Below are positions 54,855 to 62,893 of a stretch of DNA of 64,000 bases, piece by piece. The stretch covers positions 2,790,001-2,854,000 of the forward strand of contig NZ_JARTWB010000002.1 of the NCBI RefSeq assembly GCF_031450785.1, given 5' to 3'. The notes under the pieces were generated by a model, which searched no databases, was not told where the DNA came from, and saw nothing but the letters and a program-made list of their open reading frames with translations. Every line of letters begins with the position of its first letter. Within the stretch, counting starts at the first letter, position 1. The position numbers and the translations under genes were made by a program. Source of the DNA: Caballeronia sp. LZ062 (GTDB lineage Bacteria > Pseudomonadota > Gammaproteobacteria > Burkholderiales > Burkholderiaceae).

Positions 54855-55955
54855 TCATTCCAATGTCGATAGCGCTTTAAAGACGGCATCGCAAAGGTCC
54901 GTCAAGTTCGGACGTTTTAATGCCAGCTTGAGTTTGTGCTCGATTACCGAGGCGTCACCCGCAGGCGTCACCGTGACCCGCAAAGTTCGGCCGTCAACGT
55001 CGCACACTAGATGTGCTTCAACCTCAGCCCCACTTTGGCCGGCAGTGGCACGTTCCACGATGACGACTACTGTTGCGGGCGACTCCGGAACTTCGTGTGG
55101 CATTTGGTAGCCTGGCGAGCGAACTGCTTTCATCGCGCGCTTCCAAATCCGGACTCGCGGGTCCATCTCCGCGGCACACGAGTACAAAGGCACGTCATTC
55201 GATTTGTCCACAGGTCCGGTGGCGTCGTAGACCTTGACAACAGTACGGCTGAATTCCGACGCCCACGCGCGAGCGAATCTCAGTAGCTCGCGATATGCCT
55301 TATCGTCGCCGAGCAGGTCAAGCGGGGCTCGGTCGGAAAGGGCGCCGCACTGACCCGTAAGCAGGTCGAGGCGCAATGTGGCTGGCGCTGGCACCAGAGT
55401 CTGCGTGACCTTCCAAAGGCGCTTCAGCTTCAAGCTGGCATCGCAGAGAAGAGCCGGAAACACCTTGTCGCCATCGACGTCGAGCGCGAACACGTGGCCT
55501 TTCTCGACCATTTTGGACAGGCGCTTCTCGCTCACGCCCAATCGTGTCCGAAAGACCTCCTCCCGGAGTAGCTCACCGTTTGAAAGCATGTCCCTGTAGC
55601 GCTGTGCCTCCTTCGCGCGGACGACTTCCATGGAGAGCGTTCGACCCGTGCGAGCGGGTTCTTCGGGCGTATGTTCCAAGCTTTTTGCATTTGAGACCAG
55701 TATTACCACACGCTCAAGGGATGCTTCGTCGGTCACCTCGTTGAAGCCCTCCGACCTCTCATCGAGCCTTTGAAGAAAACGGTGGTCGACATGGCCATCG
55801 GCACGGCGAAGTCGCTCGTGCACCCACGGCTGAGGCGGAACGAGTACTCCGCGGACCATGTCGCATTCATCCACTTTCCGATGGGTCTGCAGGCAGAGGA
55901 CGGTGGCGCCGCCTGGTGCATGGCGCAGACGATTCACCAGTTCTTTGACGTTCAT
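54855..55955 (-). CDS. Three-part protein with central ParS/Xre-like domain
   Basis: This 366-residue protein is not a recognised named family. The N-terminal part (MNVKELVNRLRHAPGGATVL) looks like a small domain found in many short proteins. The middle (about 105-240) contains ELLREEVFRTRLGVSEKRL, VFPALL and a terminal DRAPLDLLGDD motif. It aligns with the 142-residue protein next door. The C-terminal third (ATVVVIVERATAGQSGAEVE) is a separate beta-rich domain. It sits in line with the hipA genes and may be a second regulator or antitoxin. Confidence 0.6.
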   Translation of the reverse strand: MNVKELVNRLRHAPGGATVLCLQTHRKVDECDMVRGVLVPPQPWVHERLRRADGHVDHRFLQRLDERSEGFNEVTDEASLERVVILVSNAKSLEHTPEEPARTGRTLSMEVVRAKEAQRYRDMLSNGELLREEVFRTRLGVSEKRLSKMVEKGHVFALDVDGDKVFPALLCDASLKLKRLWKVTQTLVPAPATLRLDLLTGQCGALSDRAPLDLLGDDKAYRELLRFARAWASEFSRTVVKVYDATGPVDKSNDVPLYSCAAEMDPRVRIWKRAMKAVRSPGYQMPHEVPESPATVVVIVERATAGQSGAEVEAHLVCDVDGRTLRVTVTPAGDASVIEHKLKLALKRPNLTDLCDAVFKALSTLE

Positions 55956-56060
55956 AGCGCAACCCGTAATCTTCCTGTTGACCGACTCCATACCCAAGTA
56001 GACTACTCGTTCAATAGCATCACGACGTCGCAATGGCTGTTGAGAGCGGAGAACTGCTCG

Positions 56061-56642
56061 CTACCAGCCGAGCAACGTTCGCAATCGCTTCAGCATCCAG
56101 TCTGTCTCGACCACAGACGTCCACCCTTTGCTTTCAACACCGCGCCGCACGCGGCTCAAGGTAACTTCGCGTGATTGTTGGGGGAAATCCACGGTGTCTT
56201 TCACCGTGACAGGGACGAGTTGCCGCGCGAGGTCCTCGCACATCTGCCAACGCTCGAACCGCTCCGGTGCCGTCAAACCGACGACGAACCGGCCGGCAAT
56301 CATCCGACCGGCGGCTTTGGGCTGCGCGCCAGCAAGTGAAGCGGGCGTGGTATCCCACGGAAAGTCTCTCGACACCTGGGTCGCGAGCTTCTCGTCAAGC
56401 AGGAGCTCGGACGATTCCTTCAGCAATTGGCTAACAGAAATAGCTTCATTCAGGCCATCCCAGTGCAGCGTCGCCCCGTCAGCGGAAACTCGAACAGCCG
56501 TCATCGTCTGGGATGCCGCTGTGAGCAGCCACGGGAACCAACGAAACGGGACTCGATATTCGTGACCGTCATTCAGCCAAATGGTGAAGGACTCGGCATC
56601 TCCCGTTACGGCAGTGACGCGAGGCTCGGTAGGCGAACTCAT
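56061..56642 (-). CDS. DUF2442-like protein
   Basis: The N-terminal ~85 residues fit DUF2442: a strand (FTIWLNDGHEYRVPFRWFPWL) and LHWDGLNEAISVSQLL at its end. The C-terminal ~110 residues (PKAAGRMIAGRFVVGLTAPERF) are not recognised. The ATG at 56642 follows AGGAGG. DUF2442 proteins often accompany toxin-antitoxin genes; function is unknown. It is transcribed with the hipA block. Confidence 0.7.
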   Translation of the reverse strand: MSSPTEPRVTAVTGDAESFTIWLNDGHEYRVPFRWFPWLLTAASQTMTAVRVSADGATLHWDGLNEAISVSQLLKESSELLLDEKLATQVSRDFPWDTTPASLAGAQPKAAGRMIAGRFVVGLTAPERFERWQMCEDLARQLVPVTVKDTVDFPQQSREVTLSRVRRGVESKGWTSVVETDWMLKRLRTLLGW

Positions 56643-56690
56643 TTCATCCTCCTGCACCTCCGGCGCGTCGCGCGAGGCGAGCGGCGGATA

Positions 56691-57464
56691 CTAGATTGCG
56701 ATGACCAGGTTTGGGTTGAAGCTCCGATTTTCATCGGCACCATTTTCACCAGCGCGAATCTTTCTCCGGTACCCACGCGGATTGCAAACGACGCGACATG
56801 TTCCGACCATGTAGTCGCAGCTCTCGTGAACGTGGCCATGGACCCAAAGGTCTGCGTGCTGCATCAACGAACTAAGGTCACTTGCAAATGCCGGGGACAG
56901 CGGGTCGCCTGCAAATCGTTGCGGAATGGATTTCGCGTGTGGGGCATGGTGTGTCAAAACGACAGTCTTTCCATCGAAGGACTTGCCGAGTTCGGAGGTA
57001 AGCCACGCGCGCGCCATCTGATGCAGCTTGAGCGCGTAAGCGGGGGAGAACGCTCGATTGTCGCCGCCTCGATAATGCGCGAATTCGGGCATGCAACGTG
57101 CCGCCTCTTTCATCGCTGAGGAAGGTGCACCGTAGAGCGCATAGTCGGTCCACAGGCAAGAGGCAACAAATCGAACATCACCGACGACGTAGGTCTCCAT
57201 CTCCAGATAGCGGACGTTCGTACCGGAGGCTTGCATCCTGATGGACCTGCTAAGGTCAATCAGATGACCTGACCGTGCTTCCAAGTTGCCGTGGACATAG
57301 AGGACTGGCCTCGGCCAGCGGGCAAAAAGCTTGGTCGCACGAGCTCCTCGAGCAATGTCGCCAGCAAGAACCAGTATGTCGGCATCGAGGACAGGGTTAA
57401 TCCCGGGATGCGCCGCATCAAAGTTTCCTTCGAGATGAAGGTCGGACACGACGTGCAGCTTCAT
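56691..57464 (-). CDS. Metallophosphoesterase
   Basis: This calcineurin-like phosphoesterase of 257 residues has the motifs SDLHLE, ILVLAGDIARG, HGNLEARSG, LTHHAPH and VHGHVHE. The third motif is normally GNHE, where His takes part in catalysis; here it is GNLE, which would weaken or change the activity. The remaining metal ligands are present. Its ATG overlaps the stop of the upstream gene by 4 nt (ATGA). Confidence 0.85.
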   Translation of the reverse strand: MKLHVVSDLHLEGNFDAAHPGINPVLDADILVLAGDIARGARATKLFARWPRPVLYVHGNLEARSGHLIDLSRSIRMQASGTNVRYLEMETYVVGDVRFVASCLWTDYALYGAPSSAMKEAARCMPEFAHYRGGDNRAFSPAYALKLHQMARAWLTSELGKSFDGKTVVLTHHAPHAKSIPQRFAGDPLSPAFASDLSSLMQHADLWVHGHVHESCDYMVGTCRVVCNPRGYRRKIRAGENGADENRSFNPNLVIAI

Positions 57465-58021
57465 TGCTCGCTCCGAATGCTCGCAAGCGACTCGTTGACG
57501 CTCCCTTGAAAGATGTCGACCATGACGATTGGCGAGTCAAGCTCGTCATCGTCGCCTTGATTTGTAGCGGGGCTAATGCTCGAAGCGGGGCGAGCTTCAT
57601 CTGCGCATTTCTTAGTCGACGCTTGTACTTTCACCGTCTGAAGACACATGTTCAATGCCCGCTGGTAGATGCGGTTCGAGATGGTCCACAGGTCGGAATT
57701 CGGACATGGAGGCTCGTCTGGCAAGGCGTTTGGTTGGCACCATTCAAAGAGGGCTTGCACTCGGTCGATGTCGTCCAATGACACTCGAACACCACGCAGG
57801 CAGGCATGAACCGCGTCCACGTTCTCATAATCGAGTGGGCCCAACTTCACGCCGATGTGGGTTGCGATTGCACAGCATGACAGGAGGATGCGGTCGCGGC
57901 TGTTCAACGCACATGCTACCGGTGTAACGGCGCACGAAAGTGGGCGCAGTAGTGAGCGTGCTTGTAGTAAAAAGATGGACGCCATCTGGACACGCTGCTT
58001 GGCGACGAGGCGATAAGTCAT
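57461..58021 (-). CDS. Unrecognised protein coupled to the metallophosphoesterase
   Basis: The 186-residue protein matches no family I know. It contains a Cys/Leu-rich first half (LLRPLSCAVTPVACALNSRD) and an acidic second half (DDDELDSPIVMVDIF). The start at 58021 follows AGGAG. Its stop overlaps the phosphoesterase start and it begins 4 bp after the BPSL0761-family stop, so the three are one transcription unit. Confidence 0.6.
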   Translation of the reverse strand: MTYRLVAKQRVQMASIFLLQARSLLRPLSCAVTPVACALNSRDRILLSCCAIATHIGVKLGPLDYENVDAVHACLRGVRVSLDDIDRVQALFEWCQPNALPDEPPCPNSDLWTISNRIYQRALNMCLQTVKVQASTKKCADEARPASSISPATNQGDDDELDSPIVMVDIFQGSVNESLASIRSEQ

Positions 58022-58025
58022 CGTG

Positions 58026-58340
58026 TCAGCTCCTGTTGGAGGCATTCGTGGGCACGAGCTGCAGCCCTCGTTTGCCTGGTCGCACGCGGGATTGATTCGC
58101 TCGCCCCTTATTGCCTGAGACCTGGTCTTCAAGCGCAGTTTGGGTGTGAGGCTCTGACCACAAGGTTGGGACGGCTGCCGCCGACAGGGCGATGTCGCCG
58201 TCGTGTGGGAAATGGCGAAGGACGTTCAGCGCGACAGTACGAACCAGCGCCCAGAGTGGCGCTTCCTCTGCGTCGAGGAGAGTCTGCAGAAGGATTCGCG
58301 CGTCGATGACCGCCTTGGTCCGCTCGTGGGGTTGAGTCAT
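58026..58340 (-). CDS. BPSL0761-family protein
   Basis: This 104-residue protein starts MTQPHERTKAVIDARILLQ and contains VLRHFPHDGDIALSA, the pattern of the BPSL0761 family of small Burkholderiaceae proteins. A basic tail (NKGRANQSRVRPGKRG) follows. Function unknown. Its start overlaps the stop of the preceding gene by 4 nt. Confidence 0.75.
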   Translation of the reverse strand: MTQPHERTKAVIDARILLQTLLDAEEAPLWALVRTVALNVLRHFPHDGDIALSAAAVPTLWSEPHTQTALEDQVSGNKGRANQSRVRPGKRGLQLVPTNASNRS

Positions 58341-58693
58341 TGCAGTGCTCCCCTGCCGTTGATGGAAGAGGGGAGCTCCGACAGATATTCCTGGGTCACG
58401 TCAGCAATCTGCTCGATACCGTGGCGGCGGCACCAGTTCAGCAGCAGATACTGCGAGTCCAGTGTCACCCCAGGTGGCCCAACGAGTTGGTACGACCGGC
58501 CGCTGGAGGTAATCCCTTGCATTGCGCGACGGTCAAACGCGGCTATGGCCGAGCTGATGCGTGCTGCAGCGATGTCAGGCCTGAAGCCTAAGAAATGGTG
58601 CTCTCCGCGCTCTGGCTCGGTCTGAATAACGGCCCAGGCGATTAGCAGGATTTCGGGTTCGATTCCAACGGGAGCTGTGGACCAGATGGGCAT
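58337..58693 (-). CDS. Unrecognised small protein upstream of the BPSL0761 gene
   Basis: The 118-residue protein contains LGFRPDIAAARISSAIAAFD and SYQLVGPPGVTLDSQYLL, with no family recognised. Two adjacent ATG codons (58696, 58693) follow GGAG; spacing favours 58693. It overlaps the BPSL0761 gene by 4 nt and heads this coupled set of four genes (58693 to 56691). Confidence 0.6.
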   Translation of the reverse strand: MPIWSTAPVGIEPEILLIAWAVIQTEPERGEHHFLGFRPDIAAARISSAIAAFDRRAMQGITSSGRSYQLVGPPGVTLDSQYLLLNWCRRHGIEQIADVTQEYLSELPSSINGRGALQ

Positions 58694-58868
58694 CATGGTC
58701 TCCGCGAACGAGCGGCCATGCTCATGCCGTCCGTGAACGACGGCGCGTGGAAGCAGGGCCGGAAGGCGTGGCGGGCTCGCTATCGTTCGACTTTTAGATG
58801 CCCGGTGATGAGATATCTATCTCACAGGATAGACGGAGCGACGAGGCCGTCAAGGCCCAATTTCCATG

Positions 58869-59375
58869 TTAGACGATTGCCTTGTCGGCGGTCTTCAGAA
58901 TGTCGGTGAAGTCACAGTACCGCTCCAGAGAGTGCGAGCGCACGATGAAGAGGAGCTGTAAAGCCAGGGACAGTGGAATTGTTCCTGCCATTACGTGGTT
59001 CTCGAGCGCCTGCTCCGTAATGCTCGTTCCGAGCTTGCTTAGTTGGTCTGTAAGCACAGCGAGGTCGGTAATGCCCCCCTCTCGAAGCTCCACAAGGACA
59101 ACATCACGAGCCCGCGTAGACCAATCATCTCCCGCAGACACGCTCGCACGCCAGAGCTCGGGCACCGTAGCCGACATGAGCGAAAGGATGTGGAGGAGCG
59201 AGCTTAGTCGGAGGCTTCCTCGATTGATGCGCAGAACTAAGCTACGCTCGGTCTCGCTAACCCCATCGCTTGCGAGCAGTTGCACAAGCGAGGAATAGGT
59301 GTGCTCCTTGCGAGCCATCGCAACGCGCACTATGCGGCAGGCAAGGCGCGCCCACGGAGAGTCAGCTTCGCTCAC
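58869..59375 (-). CDS. DUF6471 tandem-domain protein
   Basis: The 168 residues contain two DUF6471-like helical domains. The first (WARLACRIVRVAMARKEHTY ... GVSETERSLVLRINRGSL) fits the family consensus well. The second (WSTRARDVVLVELREGGITD ... SITEQALENHVMAGTIPL) is more divergent. DUF6471 domains are Xre-like helix-turn-helix folds. Tandem duplication in a single protein is the notable feature. It may be a DNA-binding regulator of the block. Confidence 0.7.
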   Translation of the reverse strand: MSEADSPWARLACRIVRVAMARKEHTYSSLVQLLASDGVSETERSLVLRINRGSLRLSSLLHILSLMSATVPELWRASVSAGDDWSTRARDVVLVELREGGITDLAVLTDQLSKLGTSITEQALENHVMAGTIPLSLALQLLFIVRSHSLERYCDFTDILKTADKAIV

Positions 59376-59563
59376 GAAAATCCTTCACGAAATTTCTTTG
59401 CGTTTTGAAGAGCGACGAGCTATGGTAAAGGTGAGATAAACGTCTCATCCAAAAACCGGCCGGTATAAGTCGAACTACTGTAAACCTCTACGGCCGCCTC
59501 ACTCGTTCCCGGACATTTTAAGCGATTCGGGACGGTCACCTTGCCCTCAAATGGGGGTGCGCT

Positions 59564-60074
59564 ATGGCAGCTCGAAGCGTCCTTTATCTAACGGTGGAAG
59601 GCGTCCTGTTTCCACTGGTCGCGAATCCCGCCAGCCAGCAGCGAACCAAGGGCTTCCCCTAACGAACACCTGCTTCGGCTCGGCGATTTGCTCAAGACCG
59701 CGGACAACGCGCAGGTCGTGCTCAGCTCAAGCTGGGTCGCTCAACATGGCTATCGCGCCGTACTTGGCCTACTTCCATCTGCCCTCTCTTCGCGGGTGGT
59801 GGGAGCAACGGTGCCTGGAAACCGATTGCTGCGAACAAGCGTAAGGGAGGAGGCCACATCGCGTCGAGACCTTCTGGAGCGCGACTATCTTAGACGCGAG
59901 CCCGACGCCGTTTTAGTTCTCGATTGCGACGCGCGGTATGTTCCGATGCAACTGCGGGAAAGCGCCCTAATCATCGAAAACGGGCTATGGCGCGCCCGAA
60001 CAGAAACGTGGGCGACTATTACAGAGAGGCTTAAGCCCTTGAATCAGCAAAGATTTACCGCGAGGAAGGAATAA
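59564..60074 (+). pseudogene. Frameshifted HAD-like gene
   Basis: The N-terminal frame (ATG at 59564 after GGGGGTG) gives SVLYLTVEGVLFPLVANPAS, then stops. A second frame (to 60074) gives NEHLLRLGDLLKTADNAQVV, LSSSWVAQHGYRAVLG and RARVVGAT-like SSRVVGATVPG, the HAD-domain core. A one-base shift near 59620-59640 would join them. Also, the catalytic LDxDGVL motif is LTVEGVL, so both Asp are lost. Either the gene is decayed or it has a non-catalytic role, with a sequencing error making the shift. Confidence 0.65.
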
Positions 60075-60297
60075 GGTGCAGAAAAGCTATTGACGAGCGC
60101 TCACCCATCGGAGCATAATCCGATGCCAAGACGCAATTGTCGCAACTTAGAAAGCATCATAGCTAATCTGTTTTAGAATCTCAAGCAAAATTTGAGAGGG
60201 CGCCTTGCCCGCTTTAGAAATGTGTCATGCAAAAAACGCGTAGAGCCTTACCCAGTAAGGTTTGGGCGCTACGTCAGCACGCTCTAAAAAAGTTGCG

Positions 60298-60317
60298 CGC
60301 AAATTTTAGAATTTGCG
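60298..60317. repeat. Perfect 8-bp inverted repeat
   Basis: CGCAAATT and AATTTGCG flank a 4-base TTAG loop in the AT-rich stretch. It is followed by two further TTTTAGA copies. Confidence 0.6.
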
Positions 60318-60550
60318 ATTTTAGATTTTTAGCTGGCGGAAGACAGGTCTTAAACACATCGTGTTGAACGCGCATCGCCTTACTCGGCAAAGCTCTGGTG
60401 GCTCGATGCTGGCACTATCGAAAACTCTCGGGCTGAATCTTCCTGCTTTCCGTCTGAAGTAGATTCGCAGGGAGAGTGGGAAGGGTGGTTTGACCAAGAT
60501 GAAGAGGACACGAACGACTGAGAGAGCGTCGTACCCCTGAAAATGAGAAC

Positions 60551-60578
60551 GGCCCGTACGGGTGCAACCGTACAGGCC
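60551..60578. repeat. Long imperfect hairpin
   Basis: Outer arms GGCC/GGCC and inner arms GTACGG/CCGTAC around GTGCAA, with a single C-A mismatch between them. The left arm itself contains the palindrome CCGTACGG. No T run follows. Confidence 0.6.
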
Positions 60579-60691
60579 GAATGGCGTACCCCTTTCGAGG
60601 CACCCCACGCTTTCGCGCGCGTAGGGTCTCATAAAGGGGGCGCAAAGTCAAGCTCAGTTTGTATGCTTGATTCAATGGAGAATGAGACCCC

Positions 60692-61015
60692 ATGAACCAC
60701 AGCCCCCCCGCTGATTCGCGGTTCCACGCCCAGCCGAAGTGTCAGCAGCGCCCGGCGCTGCTGACCTCGGCTGACAGAACCTCTTCATCCCAGTCCAAGC
60801 CGCATGCAAACACGAGCGGCGCGCGACTTCTTCGCTTCGACTTTTTGTCCGCCGTCAGCCGCCCCAAGCGGATTTTCGCTGACCACGGCAATGGCTCAAC
60901 CAAACTCGACCTCCTTGTCAAATCGCTCTTAGCGGACTGGCTGCGTTTTGACGTCGACAAGAAGACCTCTGAGTCTCCACCTCCATCGACCGACGTTTCG
61001 CAGTCAGCGGCATAA
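60692..61015 (+). CDS. Hypothetical protein upstream of the tns-like genes
   Basis: A 107-residue frame, Ser/Ala/Pro-rich at both ends, with a more structured middle (RLLRFDFLSAVSRPKRIF and KLDLLVKSLLADWLRFDV). GGAG lies 11 nt before the ATG. No family is recognised. Confidence 0.5.
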   Translation: MNHSPPADSRFHAQPKCQQRPALLTSADRTSSSQSKPHANTSGARLLRFDFLSAVSRPKRIFADHGNGSTKLDLLVKSLLADWLRFDVDKKTSESPPPSTDVSQSAA

Positions 61016-61161
61016 ATCCTAGGAATATTAGGATAACGACCCATTCCGCGCACCCATGCTCGCCGAGTCGGTGGCATGCGCCCGCTTAACTGCCGCATCT
61101 CGTTCCGGTCACGCGTCACGATGCGTGCCGTCGGATGCGCACGACCAGGAGGTATTCATTC

Positions 61162-61443
61162 ATGATGCCACTTTTGGATACAGCGAAGGCGCGTCTTGCG
61201 CTAACGCACGCTTAACTCGTCACGCTGAATCAGTTTGAGCGCGCCTTGCTGTCGGCCATCGTCCGCCAAAACATCTCGACGCCAGCAAACGAATCCAGCC
61301 AAGTATCCATAAGGACTTTTGGGTGGCGAGCAGACGAGGCACCAACTTTCGACCAGTTCCTGGAGCACTGGAGTCAGGTGGCGCGTCAGCGAGAGTTGTG
61401 CGCGAAGCGCACAGAAAAATCGAATCGTACGAAAGGGGGGTGA
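61162..61443 (+). pseudogene. Small reading frame with an in-frame stop, directly before the tnsC-like gene
   Basis: A perfect AGGAGGT lies 8 nt before ATG ATG (61162). The frame reads MMPLLDTAKARLALTHA, then TAA at 61213, then continues in the same frame as LVTLNQFERALLSAIVRQ ... FDQFLEHWSQVARQRELC to a TGA at 61441. Without the TAA it would be a 93-residue protein ending 6 bp before the tnsC-like start. Either it is a broken gene, or a short leader peptide followed by a second frame that restarts at an internal TTG (61246). Function unknown. Confidence 0.5.
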
Positions 61444-61449
61444 ACTGCA

Positions 61450-62892
61450 ATGTCTGATGCGAATTTTCCGATTGTCGCGAAACCGATTACGAAGGGTGAA
61501 CGAGCACTAACGGGCTCAGGACAGGGCGAGCTATTGGAGCTTTCTCCATTCGACCTTGCGAACGCTAATCCCCTCGCGACGCGCGCGCGATATTTTAACG
61601 TTTCGTCAACGATTCCGGAGCTGATTGAAGTATTGCCGCCCGACCTAGTACGCCAAGAGCTGGCAAATCGCTGTGCGGAGAAGAGCCTCACTCTCAGCGA
61701 AGCCGAGCCGCACATAAAGATTGCAGCTTTAAACGCCTTCTTCGACGGGTTCTCGCCAATCGATGAGCACGTTCAATTTGCGACATCGGTGACTGCTGCC
61801 ATCGTTGAGCACACGAAGCGAAAGCGCTCGAATCCGAGGTATGAACGTTTCTACTACGCGCTGCCTCACGTTGTAAACAAGTCTCAGCCCTTGCCCGCTC
61901 GAAAGGACTATGACTTGCTCGAAGGTCGAAGTTTTATCCTCAAAGGCGTTTGTAGTACCGGACGTGCCGCCTTCGTGAAGCGGTTGCGCGCGATGTATGG
62001 ACCGCCAATCAGCGCCGAGCCGGATATGCCCGATGCGCCCCCGGGCATCTGGTATTTCCCGACCCTCACGGTCGAGCTTGAAGAGTGCGAATCTCTGGAG
62101 GACGTCATCGAATCCATGAGAAGTACCTTCGTTGCCGAAATCCAAGACCCGACATTTGGGCAGAAAGCAATCTTCCGAGCGCTAAAGGGACGTGACGCGA
62201 AGATTGCAGCGATTGCCGCTTGCCTTTTGTTGAACGTGGGCCTATTCATCTTGGACGGCGCCGACGTTGAACACATTGGATGCGACTTCGAGGGCATCCT
62301 CGCTTTTGCCGTGAAGTTGAAATCGTACGGCATACCGGTTCTTCTCTCCTGCACCGATGCGTTCTTCCGTCGTGCTTCGCTGGGTTCCTCACGAACTGGT
62401 AAAGCCCTCAATGGGACCATCGTCACGCTCCGCCCCTTCAAAGCACCCGATGAGCTAAAGGGGGACGTGGTGTTCGATGACGAGAATAGCGACCTCGACT
62501 TCGATGAGTGGACAAGCTATTGCGTGTTCTTTTGGTTGGGCGGTCTGTTCGGCGATAGGAGTCGCCCGATGCCGAAAGGGCTGCCGGCGTGGACATACGA
62601 GATTTGCATGGGTCGCATTGGGTGGCTCGCGGCAGGTTTCAAGGCGCTGCACGAGAAGCTCGTCTGGTGTCCGGACACCGTGCTGACAGAGGTCTTCGTG
62701 ACCAGCTTCTTCGAGGAGCAACTCGCCTATTGTCAGGATGCACGTCTTGCTCTTAAGGCAGCTCAAAGCAACCAAACGGTGAATGAAACAGACTTCACAC
62801 GGTTCATGGACCATTTCGAGGCGAATGCTGCCGAGCAACTGAAGTTCCTTCCAACCCTTGCTATCGCGCCCAGAACCCGGGCGCGCCGCTAA
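61450..62892 (+). CDS. TnsC-like AAA+ protein with degenerate Walker A
   Basis: In Tn7-like transposons TnsC is the ATPase that links target selection (TnsD/TniQ) to the transposase. This 480-residue protein has the TnsC-like approach segment (VTAAIVEHTKRKRSNPRYER). An ATPase core follows, with FILKGVCSTGRAAFVKRL at the Walker A position (166-174) and LFILDGAD at Walker B (265-270). The Walker A Lys is Arg (R172), and Walker B lacks the usual second acidic residue. GGGGGG lies 9 nt before the ATG. The tnsD-like gene follows within 2 bp. No tnsA or tnsB is upstream. Confidence 0.7.
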   Translation: MSDANFPIVAKPITKGERALTGSGQGELLELSPFDLANANPLATRARYFNVSSTIPELIEVLPPDLVRQELANRCAEKSLTLSEAEPHIKIAALNAFFDGFSPIDEHVQFATSVTAAIVEHTKRKRSNPRYERFYYALPHVVNKSQPLPARKDYDLLEGRSFILKGVCSTGRAAFVKRLRAMYGPPISAEPDMPDAPPGIWYFPTLTVELEECESLEDVIESMRSTFVAEIQDPTFGQKAIFRALKGRDAKIAAIAACLLLNVGLFILDGADVEHIGCDFEGILAFAVKLKSYGIPVLLSCTDAFFRRASLGSSRTGKALNGTIVTLRPFKAPDELKGDVVFDDENSDLDFDEWTSYCVFFWLGGLFGDRSRPMPKGLPAWTYEICMGRIGWLAAGFKALHEKLVWCPDTVLTEVFVTSFFEEQLAYCQDARLALKAAQSNQTVNETDFTRFMDHFEANAAEQLKFLPTLAIAPRTRARR

Positions 62893-62893
62893 C

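Larger units (their letters stand above)
60075..60691. other. AT-rich, hairpin-rich non-coding stretch
   Basis: Noticeably AT-richer than its surroundings and full of inverted repeats. CCTTAC-N3-GTAAGG is at 60246-60260 and CGCAAATT-N4-AATTTGCG at 60298-60317. A long hairpin with GGCC/GTACGG arms and one mismatch is at 60551-60578. Long frames on the minus strand here have unusual composition and were not accepted. It could be a transposon end region, an RNA gene, or a regulatory region of the tns-like genes. Confidence 0.5.

Noticed and set aside
60321..60693. Two overlapping minus-strand frames of 92 and 103 residues in the hairpin-rich stretch
   Set aside because: Composition is odd, they overlap each other, and the DNA is dominated by inverted repeats; an RNA or control role is more likely.
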